Positions 45,701 to 53,233 of a DNA stretch of 64,000 nt are shown piece after piece. The translations under genes and the position numbers were made by a program. This DNA is from Acidobacteriota bacterium. Its GTDB lineage: Bacteria > Acidobacteriota > Blastocatellia > Pyrinomonadales > Pyrinomonadaceae. The notes below the pieces were generated by a model. It was given only the letters and a program-made list of their open reading frames with translations, was not told where the DNA came from and ran no database searches. Every line of letters starts with the position of its first letter. The stretch's first letter is position 1. The stretch covers positions 47,197-111,196 of the forward strand of contig JAKOVX010000130.1 of NCBI GenBank assembly GCA_029781855.1, read 5' to 3'.

Positions 45701-45888
45701 GTGTCGGCTGTTTTTGTGACGACAAAAGTTGCAGCCGACGCCGCAGAACCGAGGACGAAAAGCAAAAAAAGAGCCGCGACGATGGAAAGTGCCTTCAAAC
45801 CAATATCGGCCAAGCTGCGGACGTTCGAGGGGGTAATCGAGTCGGTGGTTATTTGGAAAACATTCAATACGAGTGATATGCGGTGCAT
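41950..45888 (-). CDS. Secreted CSLREA/beta-helix protein with C-terminal FG-GAP module (array member 7)
   Basis: A 1312-residue protein. The ATG at 45888 is chosen because GGAGGA lies about 9 bp upstream; the frame extends to 45939 without support. The export signal is ALSIVAALFLLFVLGSAASA. Two consecutive CSLREA-type blocks (CDSDCSLREALAVAN near 70 and CNADCSLREAVAATN near 630) each open a right-handed beta-helix of polymorphic-outer-membrane-like repeats (GGAIYN, NNSAT, GGGI steps). Residues 1035-1312 are the shared module ending PVPSEFVR. First gene of the array in the direction of transcription. Confidence 0.82.
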   Translation of the reverse strand: MHRISLVLNVFQITTDSITPSNVRSLADIGLKALSIVAALFLLFVLGSAASAATFVVTKTADTNDGVCDSDCSLREALAVANQTAESNIINFDPSVFSTEQTIVLGGTQLETVEHATITINGPGMNLLTISGNDISRVILINADGNATISNLRIAYGKVFGNEDGAGLRSQVATTTLINVAFVNNSTASEGGAIYNVTGNLIISGCTFANNSAGVQGGAIDSDTSTSTIPVVDISNSAFTGNMAMSSGGGAISGSYDLSVSDSIFSNNSAPFAGAVVGGNSFTNVSFSDNRALTGPAGALYGARSVINSNFINNVANLSGGAIYYDCLTSGAGQTLTISGSNFSNNSAQDGGAIYDARCKLSINDSTISSNVASGKGGGLYHNNTFSDATISGSAITSNSSTSDGGGIFNAGGILNINQSLLAGNSATSIGGEGGGGIYNEIATTNFTNSTVTGNTTNAKGGGIFNRGTINLLNATISSNNAATGGGGILNFNLRTVNGRNSLVGDNTSTNGVAPDYSGTFTSQGYNLIENVSGNTINGSIVGNIRGLDPQLVSLRNNGSTIKTIALLPTSPAIDAGDPDNFPATDQRGVARPQDGDLNGTAVPDIGAYERQVTQFVVTKTADTNDGVCNADCSLREAVAATNAAATPDNAIVFDAGVFASPQIITLAGGELDIVNDATLFINGPGSGLLTINGNNQSRVFTIQPVANVAISGVTISGGNGAGATDTGSGGGIYNSGTLSISNAAISGNSATGSSGGGIRNTNVGSLAVSNSIIFGNATNFGAGIFNSGGTVTLTGTVISGNIAALNAGGVLNDGALTVIASTISANKANGLGGNAGGGILNEGTSFAVTNSTISGNTASGGTSGGGIWTSTNGSITNSTITNNSATGAGSSSGVFRFNGTFSVRNCIIAANQNNAARPDVVALGSTGITSNGYNLVGNPGSVTFSSPGDQFGTGASPLDPRLGTLANNGGSMPTHSLLLGSPAIDAGSASGSNYDQRGLARTVDLAGIVNVADGTDIGAFEAQSLPIGPHGATFDFDGDGKTDLSIFRPNGATGSEWWYLKSSNGGNFATQFGSPTDKLVAADYTGDGKADIAFFRPSTGFWYILRSEDSSFYAFPFGANGDIPAPADFDGDGKADAAVFRPSTATWFIQNSGGGTTIQAFGAAGDVPVVGDYDGDGKADIAIFRPNGTTGSEWWILRSTAGLIATQFGTPTDKTVPGDYTGDGKADIAIWRPSTGQWYILRSEDLSFYAFPFGANGDIPVPGDYDGDGKTDAAIFRPSSSTWFAQGSTAGTIIQQFGAAGDVPVPSEFVR

Positions 45889-46121
45889 TGTTTTCGATCC
45901 TCCAAAATCTGGAATCGTCTCGTTGGCGGCCTGACACATTCAGTCGGCTATCAGAGCGCGATGGGTCGTGAACTCAATATCCTCCGGTTGGGCATCACTG
46001 CATGCGTGCAAAACTTCGACAATCGTCGAAAATAGAGCAACGACGGACCCAGTCACGGTTCCGAGCATTGAGATGCGGGCGACATAATTGTGCGACTGGG
46101 AGATATATCTAAGCATGGGAA
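45889..46121. other. Junction between FG-GAP array and sugar operon
   Basis: About 230 bp between divergent genes. The glycosidase reading frame opens at 46113 directly after a TAA, and no coding sequence for its missing N-terminal part was found in any frame here. The promoter of array member 7 presumably lies in this stretch. Confidence 0.5.
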
Positions 46122-47996
46122 TTGAGGATTAATGCTAATTTGGCGCTAGCATACGCCCGAACAATTTATTTTTCAAGGAAACGCCGCTCGGTCTATAAAG
46201 GTCTGGAACTAAAGAGCACCACTATCGTCCCGTTCAAAACAATGTCGGTGGCCGTGAAGCTGACGGTGTCAAATATGACGAAGGCAAGCCGAACGACCGA
46301 GATCAAGCTCGCGGTCAATGGCGGTGCCACCATGAACGCCGAAGCGAAGTCCTGGAGCGCCGCTTACTCCCCCGGCGAATATGACAATACGCGCACGGTC
46401 GACGCGGAGCGCAGCGCCATCCTATGCAGGTCGAAACGCACGGATGCGTTTGTGCTTCAAGGCGCATCTCCGAAACCCGCGAGGATCGAAACATCGTGGC
46501 TGATCTATCAATTCGAACTCGGGCCGGGAGAGTCGGCATCGATAGTGTTCGTCAATTCGTTGGGCGGCACCGCGGCCGCCGCGCAAAAAGACTTCGACGC
46601 GATCATAAACCGGTTTGACGAGGCCGCCCGCGAGACGACACTCGAATGGGATCGTCAGCTGAAGGCCGCATTTACGCCCGGAAACGACGTATTTTCCGGC
46701 TACGTGCCGACGCTGGTTACGTCCGACGAGTCGGTAAAGCGCATCTATCATTCCGCGGTGATGAGTGCTCTTTATTTTCGCCGCACCACGCCGCATTCGG
46801 TTTACGGCACGACCTACGTGACGCTAATGCCGCGTTATTGGGAGACAACGACGTTCCTTTGGGACATATCCCTGAGCGCGATGCTGCTCTCGATGCTCGA
46901 TCCGGCGGTGCTCAGGCGCATGATGGAAACCTGGATGGAACTCGATGTTTACCAGCATTTCGGCACCGAATTCCTGACGGGAGCCGGCGTCGGGCCATGG
47001 TATTCGGTCAATGATTATGCGATGTCGCGGATGGCGAAGGAGTATCTTCGCTGGACCGGCGATCACGCCTGGCTGGACAAGACGGTCGGCGGGAAGACGG
47101 TGTTCGATTATCTTATCAATTACGCCGAGCACTGGCGGGCACTGGATGTCAACAAACACGGCCTGGCAGATTACGGCGGCGTGACCAATCTGCTCGAAGC
47201 CGTCTCGAGTTACGTGCACGAGGTTGCCGGACTCAACGCCGCGAACGTTCACAACCTTCGGTTTGCTGCCGAGCTGGTCGAGCATAAGGGTGAAACGGCG
47301 AAGGCTGCCGCATATCGGCGGGAGGCTGAGCAACTCGGCCGCCGGGTCATGGAGCTTTATGTTCCGGGCCGCGGCATCTGGAAATGCCGTCTGCCCGACG
47401 GCAGCTACAACGAGGTGCATCACTGCTACGATTTCGGCACCACGCTGATGAACATCGGCGATCTGATGTCATCCACGCAGAAGAAGGAGATAGTTGCCTT
47501 CTTTCAGCGTGAGCTTCAGACACCGAACTGGATGCGTGCCCTTTCAACCCGCGACCTTGACGTAACGTTCAGCATCAGGCCGGACCATCAGTGGACGGGA
47601 GCGTATTGCTCTTGGCCGGCACTTGCGCTGAGCGGACTCTATGCAGCAGGTGAAGACGATATCGCTTACGATTGGATCAAAGGACTTGCGAAAACAAGTA
47701 TGCAGGGCCCGTTCGCCCAAGCACATTTTACAGAGGTATTTTACACGCCTGAATCGAACGGAGGAGCGTCGAAATCGACATCCGATCAGCCGTATATTAA
47801 TGACTGGGCATGCGTATCGGGATGCAATTACCTGGAGCCGATCGTCGACTCGTTGTTTGGAGTGAACGCAGGGTTGTTCGGCAATATCACGGCCCGTCCG
47901 CAATTCGGCCGCTTCGACCCGGCCGCCGAGCTCAGGAATATCAATTATCAGGGCAAACCCTACACGGCAACCAGGACCGGTGTTCGACCGGCGTAA
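46122..47996 (+). CDS. Six-hairpin (alpha/alpha) glycosidase, probably 5'-truncated
   Basis: A frame of 624 codons from a weak TTG. Its first residues already read like the inside of a beta-sandwich domain (YKGLELKSTTIVPFKTMSVA), with no signal peptide. From about residue 210 the sequence has the features of an (alpha/alpha)6 barrel glycosidase (RYWETTTFLWDISLSAML; later RPDHQWTGAYCSWPALALSG). Such enzymes remove sugars from polysaccharides or glycosides; family (GH63-, GH78- or GH116-like) cannot be settled by eye. A stop at 46110 closes the frame immediately upstream, so an N-terminal region appears to be missing. The gene is followed 10 bp later by a secreted esterase, which suggests carbohydrate degradation. 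Confidence 0.6.
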   Translation: MRINANLALAYARTIYFSRKRRSVYKGLELKSTTIVPFKTMSVAVKLTVSNMTKASRTTEIKLAVNGGATMNAEAKSWSAAYSPGEYDNTRTVDAERSAILCRSKRTDAFVLQGASPKPARIETSWLIYQFELGPGESASIVFVNSLGGTAAAAQKDFDAIINRFDEAARETTLEWDRQLKAAFTPGNDVFSGYVPTLVTSDESVKRIYHSAVMSALYFRRTTPHSVYGTTYVTLMPRYWETTTFLWDISLSAMLLSMLDPAVLRRMMETWMELDVYQHFGTEFLTGAGVGPWYSVNDYAMSRMAKEYLRWTGDHAWLDKTVGGKTVFDYLINYAEHWRALDVNKHGLADYGGVTNLLEAVSSYVHEVAGLNAANVHNLRFAAELVEHKGETAKAAAYRREAEQLGRRVMELYVPGRGIWKCRLPDGSYNEVHHCYDFGTTLMNIGDLMSSTQKKEIVAFFQRELQTPNWMRALSTRDLDVTFSIRPDHQWTGAYCSWPALALSGLYAAGEDDIAYDWIKGLAKTSMQGPFAQAHFTEVFYTPESNGGASKSTSDQPYINDWACVSGCNYLEPIVDSLFGVNAGLFGNITARPQFGRFDPAAELRNINYQGKPYTATRTGVRPA

Positions 47997-48006
47997 GAGG
48001 ACCACG

Positions 48007-48912
48007 ATGAAGAAAATATTCTTGCTGATTATGACGTTGCTCATCGTATCGGCCGCAGTCGCCCAGGATCGGCCGACGACGCCGTCGATGCTGCAAATTG
48101 CGGATCGTTACTGGATGCAGCCGGATGTCGTTTACGGCACGGCGAACAATACACCGCTCAAACTCGATATCTGGTATCCGCGCGACGATCCGAACCCGAC
48201 GACGACGGTGGTTTACATTCACGGCGGAGGCTGGATCTTCGGTTCGAAAGAAGGTGCCGTCTATCAGTTTCTGCCATACCTTGAACGCGGCTGGCGAGTC
48301 GTGAATGTCGAGTACAGAATGGCATCGAATTCACTGGCTCCCGGTGCTGTCGAAGACACCCGATGTGCTCTCCGTTGGATCTATCGAAACGCCAAGCAAT
48401 GGAATTTCGACACGTCGAAGATCATCCTTACGGGCCACTCGGCCGGCGGGCATCTCTCGCTGATCACGGGTATGTTGCCCGACGTTACGCCGCTCGACAA
48501 CCGTTGTTACGCGGACGCAAAATACGGGGACGTTCCAATGAAGGTCGCCGCTATCGTCAACTGGTACGGAATTAGTGACGTGAACGACCTGATCCAGGGC
48601 CCGAACCTGAAGAACTACGCTGTAATGTGGATGGGAGCGATGCCGAATGCCGCCGAGATCGCAAAGAGCGTGTCGCCGCTCACGTATGTCCGCGGCGGCC
48701 TTCCGCCTATCATCTCGATACACGGCGATAAGGACGACGTAGTTCCTTACACCCAGGCCACGCGGCTGCACGACGCTCTGAGTAAGGCCGGTGTCGCGAA
48801 TAAACTCGTGACTGTGAAAGCGGGCGGACATGGTATGTTTGGTCAATCCGACTATGAAGCGGCGTTCGTAGAGATCTGGAAATTCCTAAAGGATAATAAG
48901 GTCACGCAATGA
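48007..48912 (+). CDS. Secreted alpha/beta-hydrolase, carbohydrate-esterase-like
   Basis: A 301-residue protein; AGAGG seven bases before the ATG at 48007 fixes the start. The signal peptide is IFLLIMTLLIVSAAVAQ. The oxyanion-hole motif HGGGW is at 72-76, nucleophile Ser145 in GHSAGG, and the expected acid and base in HGDKDDVV and GGHGMF near the C-terminus, so the catalytic triad appears intact. This matches BD-FAE/acetyl-xylan-esterase-like enzymes, which remove acyl groups from plant or microbial glycans. It overlaps the dehydratase gene by four bases (ATGA), indicating one operon. Confidence 0.78.
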   Translation: MKKIFLLIMTLLIVSAAVAQDRPTTPSMLQIADRYWMQPDVVYGTANNTPLKLDIWYPRDDPNPTTTVVYIHGGGWIFGSKEGAVYQFLPYLERGWRVVNVEYRMASNSLAPGAVEDTRCALRWIYRNAKQWNFDTSKIILTGHSAGGHLSLITGMLPDVTPLDNRCYADAKYGDVPMKVAAIVNWYGISDVNDLIQGPNLKNYAVMWMGAMPNAAEIAKSVSPLTYVRGGLPPIISIHGDKDDVVPYTQATRLHDALSKAGVANKLVTVKAGGHGMFGQSDYEAAFVEIWKFLKDNKVTQ

Positions 48913-50168
48913 AGATCACTGACATCAGAGCGACAACGGTCACGGTTCCGCTTGAAGCTCCCTTGAGGCACGCGGCGGGAGCTCACTGGGGCCGATTCGT
49001 CCGCACGATCGTGGAGGTCGAGACGGATGAAGGCATTATCGGCCTTGGCGAAATGGGCGGCGGCGGGGAATCCGCCGAGGGTGTATTCCGCGCGATGAAA
49101 GGCTACCTTGTCGGCCACGACCCGGCACGACTTGAGGAAATGCGTTTCAAGATCGCTAATCCGACCGCGTCGCTCTACAACAACCGGACCCAGATCCTCG
49201 CCGCGCTCGAATTTGCCTGTCTCGACATCATCGGGCAGAAATGGAACGTCCCGGTTTACGACATCCTCGGCGGGAAATTGCAGTCCGAGGTGCCGTTCGC
49301 GTCGTATCTGTTCTTTCGATACGCGAACCCGAAGACCGGCGAAGGCGAGGTCCGAACGGTCGATCAGCTCGTCTCGCATGCCCGCGACCTAAAGGCGAAG
49401 CACGGTTTTACGTCACACAAGCTTAAGGGAGGCGTATTTCATCCTGAGTACGAACTTGAATGCTATGGGGCCGTGGCAGCGGAGCTCGGGACCGACACTT
49501 CCCGCGGCGACTCGTTCCGCTTTGACCCGAACGCCGCTTGGTCGACCGAACAGGCGATCTGGTTCGGGCAGAATATCGAGGATATCCGGAACGACTACCT
49601 CGAAGACCCGGTCTTCGGGCTTCACGGAATGAGGCGAACGCGTGAAAAGGTGAGAATGCCGCTTGCTACGAACACGGTCGTTGTCAATTTCGAGCAATTG
49701 GCTGCAAACGTTCTCGATACGGCGGTTGACGTCATTTTGCTGGACACGACGTTTTGGGGCGGGATTCGGCAGTGCGTCAAGGCCGCCGGTGTCTGCGAGA
49801 CTTTCCAGTTGGGCGTGGCCGTTCATTCGTCCGGCGAACTTGGCATTCAACTGGCGACGATGCTTCACCTGGGTGCGGTTATTCCCAATCTGAGCTTCGC
49901 TGCGGATGCTCATTATCACCATCTCGAGGATGACATTATCGAAGGCGGTCTGATGCCGTACAGAGACGGCAAGATCGCTGTTCCGGACGGCCCCGGGCTT
50001 GGCGTGCGTTTGAACCGTGACAAACTCGCCGAATATAGCGAACTGTACAAGCGTCTCGGCGGCTACCCTTATGACCGTGACCCGCTCCGTCCCGATTGGT
50101 CGCCGATAGTCCCGAACAATCGTTGGGCGGACCCGTCCGATGACAGGCAGCCGGAGATACCGAATTAG
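48909..50168 (+). CDS. Glucarate dehydratase-like enolase-superfamily protein
   Basis: A 419-residue cytoplasmic protein. Enolase-superfamily residues are in place: KLK at 171-173 (base), metal ligands Asp206 (FDPNAAW), Glu232 (YLEDP) and Asn255 (PLATNTVVV), and an Asp279/His306 dyad (LLDT, VAVHSSGE). The Asn ligand and spacing are those of the glucarate dehydratase subgroup, which dehydrates sugar acids to 2-keto-3-deoxy acids. Substrate cannot be read from sequence; the SDR and FAH-family genes downstream suggest a six-carbon aldonate or aldarate feeding a diketo-hydrolase route. The start overlaps the esterase stop. Confidence 0.78.
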   Translation: MKITDIRATTVTVPLEAPLRHAAGAHWGRFVRTIVEVETDEGIIGLGEMGGGGESAEGVFRAMKGYLVGHDPARLEEMRFKIANPTASLYNNRTQILAALEFACLDIIGQKWNVPVYDILGGKLQSEVPFASYLFFRYANPKTGEGEVRTVDQLVSHARDLKAKHGFTSHKLKGGVFHPEYELECYGAVAAELGTDTSRGDSFRFDPNAAWSTEQAIWFGQNIEDIRNDYLEDPVFGLHGMRRTREKVRMPLATNTVVVNFEQLAANVLDTAVDVILLDTTFWGGIRQCVKAAGVCETFQLGVAVHSSGELGIQLATMLHLGAVIPNLSFAADAHYHHLEDDIIEGGLMPYRDGKIAVPDGPGLGVRLNRDKLAEYSELYKRLGGYPYDRDPLRPDWSPIVPNNRWADPSDDRQPEIPN

Positions 50169-50175
50169 AAAGATC

Positions 50176-51504
50176 ATGAAGCAGTTTTTGCATAGTTTTC
50201 TCGTGGCCCTGGTCGTTGCCGTTCTCTCGAACAGCGTCTTTCCTCAGTGCGATATCTCGGTCGGGAAAGGCGAGCCGGCCGCAAAATGGGACAAGTTCTT
50301 CACGCGAAATGGTCCCGGCTGGACGGGAGCCGATTCCACATTTTCGCTCGAGCTGCCAAACGGCGATTCGGCATTCTTTTTCTCGGACTCTTATATTGCG
50401 GAGGATCCCGCAAAGCCCGGCGATGGATCGGTCTATACGAATGCGAACGGACTTCGCCTGCGCAAGCCGAACTGCCTGCCGCCTTTCTGCGGTCCGGCGC
50501 CGGAGGTGATCCACTACGTTTACAACAGTATTGTCATCCGGTCGAAAGACGGCAGGACCGTGCGAACGCTGACCGGCCCGAAGGACAAGAACGGATACTC
50601 AACAACTTATTTCAAACCCAGGGGCGACGATCCCAACGATATGTATTGGCTCGGCGACCCGATCATCGTTGAGGTCGGCGGGCAAAAGAAGGTCTGGATG
50701 TTTCTGAACGAATGGGACGTCGCACGGCCGTTCGACAAGAGCTTCTGGATCAGGTATCGGGCACAGGCGATAGCGCAGCTGGATCCGAACACTCTGGCGA
50801 TAGAAAAGGTCCTCGACCTGAAAAACAAGACGGATGAGGCAGTGTGGGGCATTTCGCTGTGGCTTGACCCGGCCAACGGGAAAGATCTGTACATCTACGG
50901 AATGCGAAACGAAGGCGATATCAAGACCGCCAGGAAGTCGACTCTCGCGATGGCGGACAAGTACAAGAAACTTTATGTTGCCAAAACGGACGTATCGAGG
51001 GGACTCGAGGGCGTCGTCGATCTGAAGAACTGGACGGCGTGGGACGGCAGATCCTTTTCGAAGGACCTGAATAAGCGAAAGTCGATCATTCCGGAGAAGG
51101 ACAGCATCAGCGACGAGTTGACCGTTCGCCGTCTGAACATCAACGGAAGACCCGTTTTCGTGATGGTTACGTTCGACACGTCGGTCGGCTACGCCGACTG
51201 GAAGGATCTGTATCTTTACTCGGCCTGCGATCCGCAGGGCCCATTCACGAACAAGCACCGTTTTTACACCACGCCGACCGCCGGGCAGAAGAAGTTGCCG
51301 GGCATGACCGGATCGCAGAGCCTTCAGAGCGGGTTGAGCGTGTATAATCCGCATATGCACCCGCAGTTTATTGAGAACGGCAAGTTGCTGATCTCGTATA
51401 ACAGCAATCTTCCGTTCGGTTCGAAGCCGGGCGACTCTATCTACGCGGACTTTTACCGGCCGCGCTTTGTTTGGGTGCCTATCGAGGGCCTCACCGGGAA
51501 TTAA
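50176..51504 (+). CDS. Secreted DUF4185/DUF5005-like protein, probable beta-propeller
   Basis: A 442-residue protein starting at the ATG at 50176, 7 bp after the dehydratase stop. The signal peptide is LHSFLVALVVAVLSNSVFP. The body (GWTGADSTFSLELPNGDSAF, FFFSDSYI, MYWLGDPIIVEVGGQKKVWM) resembles the uncharacterised DUF4185/DUF5005 group, thought to be five-bladed propellers related to GH43/GH117-type glycosidases. Catalytic residues were not identified. Context in a sugar operon supports a glycan-active or glycan-binding role in the periplasm or outside the cell. Confidence 0.62.
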   Translation: MKQFLHSFLVALVVAVLSNSVFPQCDISVGKGEPAAKWDKFFTRNGPGWTGADSTFSLELPNGDSAFFFSDSYIAEDPAKPGDGSVYTNANGLRLRKPNCLPPFCGPAPEVIHYVYNSIVIRSKDGRTVRTLTGPKDKNGYSTTYFKPRGDDPNDMYWLGDPIIVEVGGQKKVWMFLNEWDVARPFDKSFWIRYRAQAIAQLDPNTLAIEKVLDLKNKTDEAVWGISLWLDPANGKDLYIYGMRNEGDIKTARKSTLAMADKYKKLYVAKTDVSRGLEGVVDLKNWTAWDGRSFSKDLNKRKSIIPEKDSISDELTVRRLNINGRPVFVMVTFDTSVGYADWKDLYLYSACDPQGPFTNKHRFYTTPTAGQKKLPGMTGSQSLQSGLSVYNPHMHPQFIENGKLLISYNSNLPFGSKPGDSIYADFYRPRFVWVPIEGLTGN

Positions 51505-51517
51505 AGGAATTTAGACA

Positions 51518-52408
51518 GTGAAACTCGTAATTTTCAGAAAGATGTTTGAGGCCGGGCCCGGGGCCGTGCACTATCGAGTGGGGGCACTCCTCGAAAACGA
51601 CACCATCGCCGATCTTACGCCGTCGATCCTGCCTCTTGGCCTTACGGCCGCCGAGGTGCTGCGGTGCTATGACCTCGATACGAATTTTCTCTCGCCGGCA
51701 ACCGAAGCGGTAGCAAGCGGCCTTCTTCCGGTTTACGGCCGCGCCGAGGTTATCCTCAAGGCTCCGGTGCCGCGTCCGGGAAAGATCATTTGCATTGGCC
51801 TCAACTATCGAAATCACGCGATCGAAAGCGGGATGGAGATTCCCAAGTCGCCGATCATTTTTTCCAAATTTGTTACGTCCGTTACCGCCCCCGGCGGGCC
51901 GATCGTGATCCCCGAGGGCAGTGAAAAAGTTGATTACGAGGCCGAATTGGCAGTAGTCATCGGTCGACGGGCGAAAAACGTATCCTCGGCGGATGCAATG
52001 AGATACGTTTTCGGTTACACAAATTTCAACGACGTTTCCGCCAGGGATTTCCAATTTGCCGACGGTCAGTGGCAACGCGGCAAATCGTGCGACACGTTTG
52101 CGCCGTTCGGTGAGTTCGTCACGACTGCCGACGAGATTCCCGACCCGCACGATCTGCGGATCCGCTTTCGGCTCAATGGCGAAACGCTGCAGGATTCGAG
52201 CACCAGTGAACTCATCTTCCGGATACCGGAGCTTATCGAGTTTCTTTCGCGCTCGATTACGCTCGAGCCGGGCGATATCATTGCGACCGGCACACCGCCC
52301 GGCGTAGGATTTGCGAGAAAGCCGCCGGTTTTCATGAAGGACGGCGATGTCGCAGAGGTCGAGATCGAGGGTCTCGGTGTGCTTTCAAATCCGGTAAGAC
52401 GCTCGTAA
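51518..52408 (+). CDS. Fumarylacetoacetate hydrolase (FAH) family protein
   Basis: A 296-residue cytoplasmic protein with a GTG start at 51518 preceded by AAAGGA. The FAH core starts near residue 85 (KIICIGLNYRNHAIESGMEI), with metal-binding acids in VDYEAELAVVIG, then the family signature YTNFNDVSARDFQ and GDIIATGTPPGVG. FAH-family enzymes cleave carbon-carbon bonds of diketo acids with a divalent metal. Next to an SDR and an enolase-type dehydratase, 2,4-diketo-3-deoxy-sugar-acid hydrolase is the likeliest role, as in the non-phosphorylative L-fucose or L-rhamnose routes; substrate is inferred. Confidence 0.8.
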   Translation: MKLVIFRKMFEAGPGAVHYRVGALLENDTIADLTPSILPLGLTAAEVLRCYDLDTNFLSPATEAVASGLLPVYGRAEVILKAPVPRPGKIICIGLNYRNHAIESGMEIPKSPIIFSKFVTSVTAPGGPIVIPEGSEKVDYEAELAVVIGRRAKNVSSADAMRYVFGYTNFNDVSARDFQFADGQWQRGKSCDTFAPFGEFVTTADEIPDPHDLRIRFRLNGETLQDSSTSELIFRIPELIEFLSRSITLEPGDIIATGTPPGVGFARKPPVFMKDGDVAEVEIEGLGVLSNPVRRS

Positions 52409-52411
52409 ATT

Positions 52412-53179
52412 ATGTTTGATCTTCGTGGAAAAGAGGCACTAGTAACGGGTGCTGGTTCGGGCATAGGCGAAGCAATCGCATCTGCATTGGCCGGGGCCGG
52501 AGCGCATGTATACGTCGCCGACATCGACACGGCAAGCGGTGATCGGGTGGTCGATGAGATAACCTCGGTCGGCGGGAAAGCTTCGTTTCTAAAGCTGAAT
52601 GTCGCCGATCCCGGGGAGTGCCGCGATGCTGCCGATTCGGTGCTTTCCGTTCACGGTAAACTCGATATCCTGGTCAACAACGCCGGCGTCGGGCATGTAG
52701 GAACCCTGCTTGAAACTCTTGAGGGAGACCTCGACCGCCTTTATCAGGTCAATGTCCGGGGAATGTTTTCGCTCACCAAGGCATTTCTCGCGTCGATGAT
52801 CGAGCGTAAATACGGCGTGATCATCAATATTGCCTCGATCGGCGGGGTCGTTGCGATCAAGGAGCGGTTGGCATACTGTACGACAAAGTTTGCGGTCGTC
52901 GGATTTACCAAATGCCTTGCACTGGACCATGCATTACAGGGGATCCGTGCCAATGCGGTATGTCCCGGGCGAGTTGAAACACCGTTCGTCAAGAAGCGCC
53001 TCGCCGAGTATCCGGATCCTCAAAAAGCCTATGACGAAATGGCCGGAACCCAAGCCATCGGGCGAATGGGTACACCCGAAGAGATCGCCGCTGCGGTACT
53101 TTATCTCGCGAGCGATGAGGCTGCATTCACGACCGGAACCGCGCTAGAGATCGACGGCGGATTTTCAGTCGGTAAGTGA
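52412..53179 (+). CDS. Short-chain dehydrogenase/reductase (SDR)
   Basis: A 255-residue cytoplasmic NAD(P)-dependent oxidoreductase of the classical SDR type. The cofactor motif TGAGSGIG is at 12-19, NNAG at 89-92, catalytic Ser142 with Tyr155 and Lys159 (YCTTK). The DID after the second beta strand favours NAD over NADP. Only three bases separate it from the FAH gene. In the diketo-hydrolase pathway an SDR oxidises the 2-keto-3-deoxy acid to the 2,4-diketo acid, which the FAH enzyme then splits; this is the proposed role. Confidence 0.78.
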   Translation: MFDLRGKEALVTGAGSGIGEAIASALAGAGAHVYVADIDTASGDRVVDEITSVGGKASFLKLNVADPGECRDAADSVLSVHGKLDILVNNAGVGHVGTLLETLEGDLDRLYQVNVRGMFSLTKAFLASMIERKYGVIINIASIGGVVAIKERLAYCTTKFAVVGFTKCLALDHALQGIRANAVCPGRVETPFVKKRLAEYPDPQKAYDEMAGTQAIGRMGTPEEIAAAVLYLASDEAAFTTGTALEIDGGFSVGK

Positions 53180-53233
53180 CTTTGTCTGTACCGGTTCACA
53201 TTGAACTGACGGAAATTCAGATGCGCGACCAGA

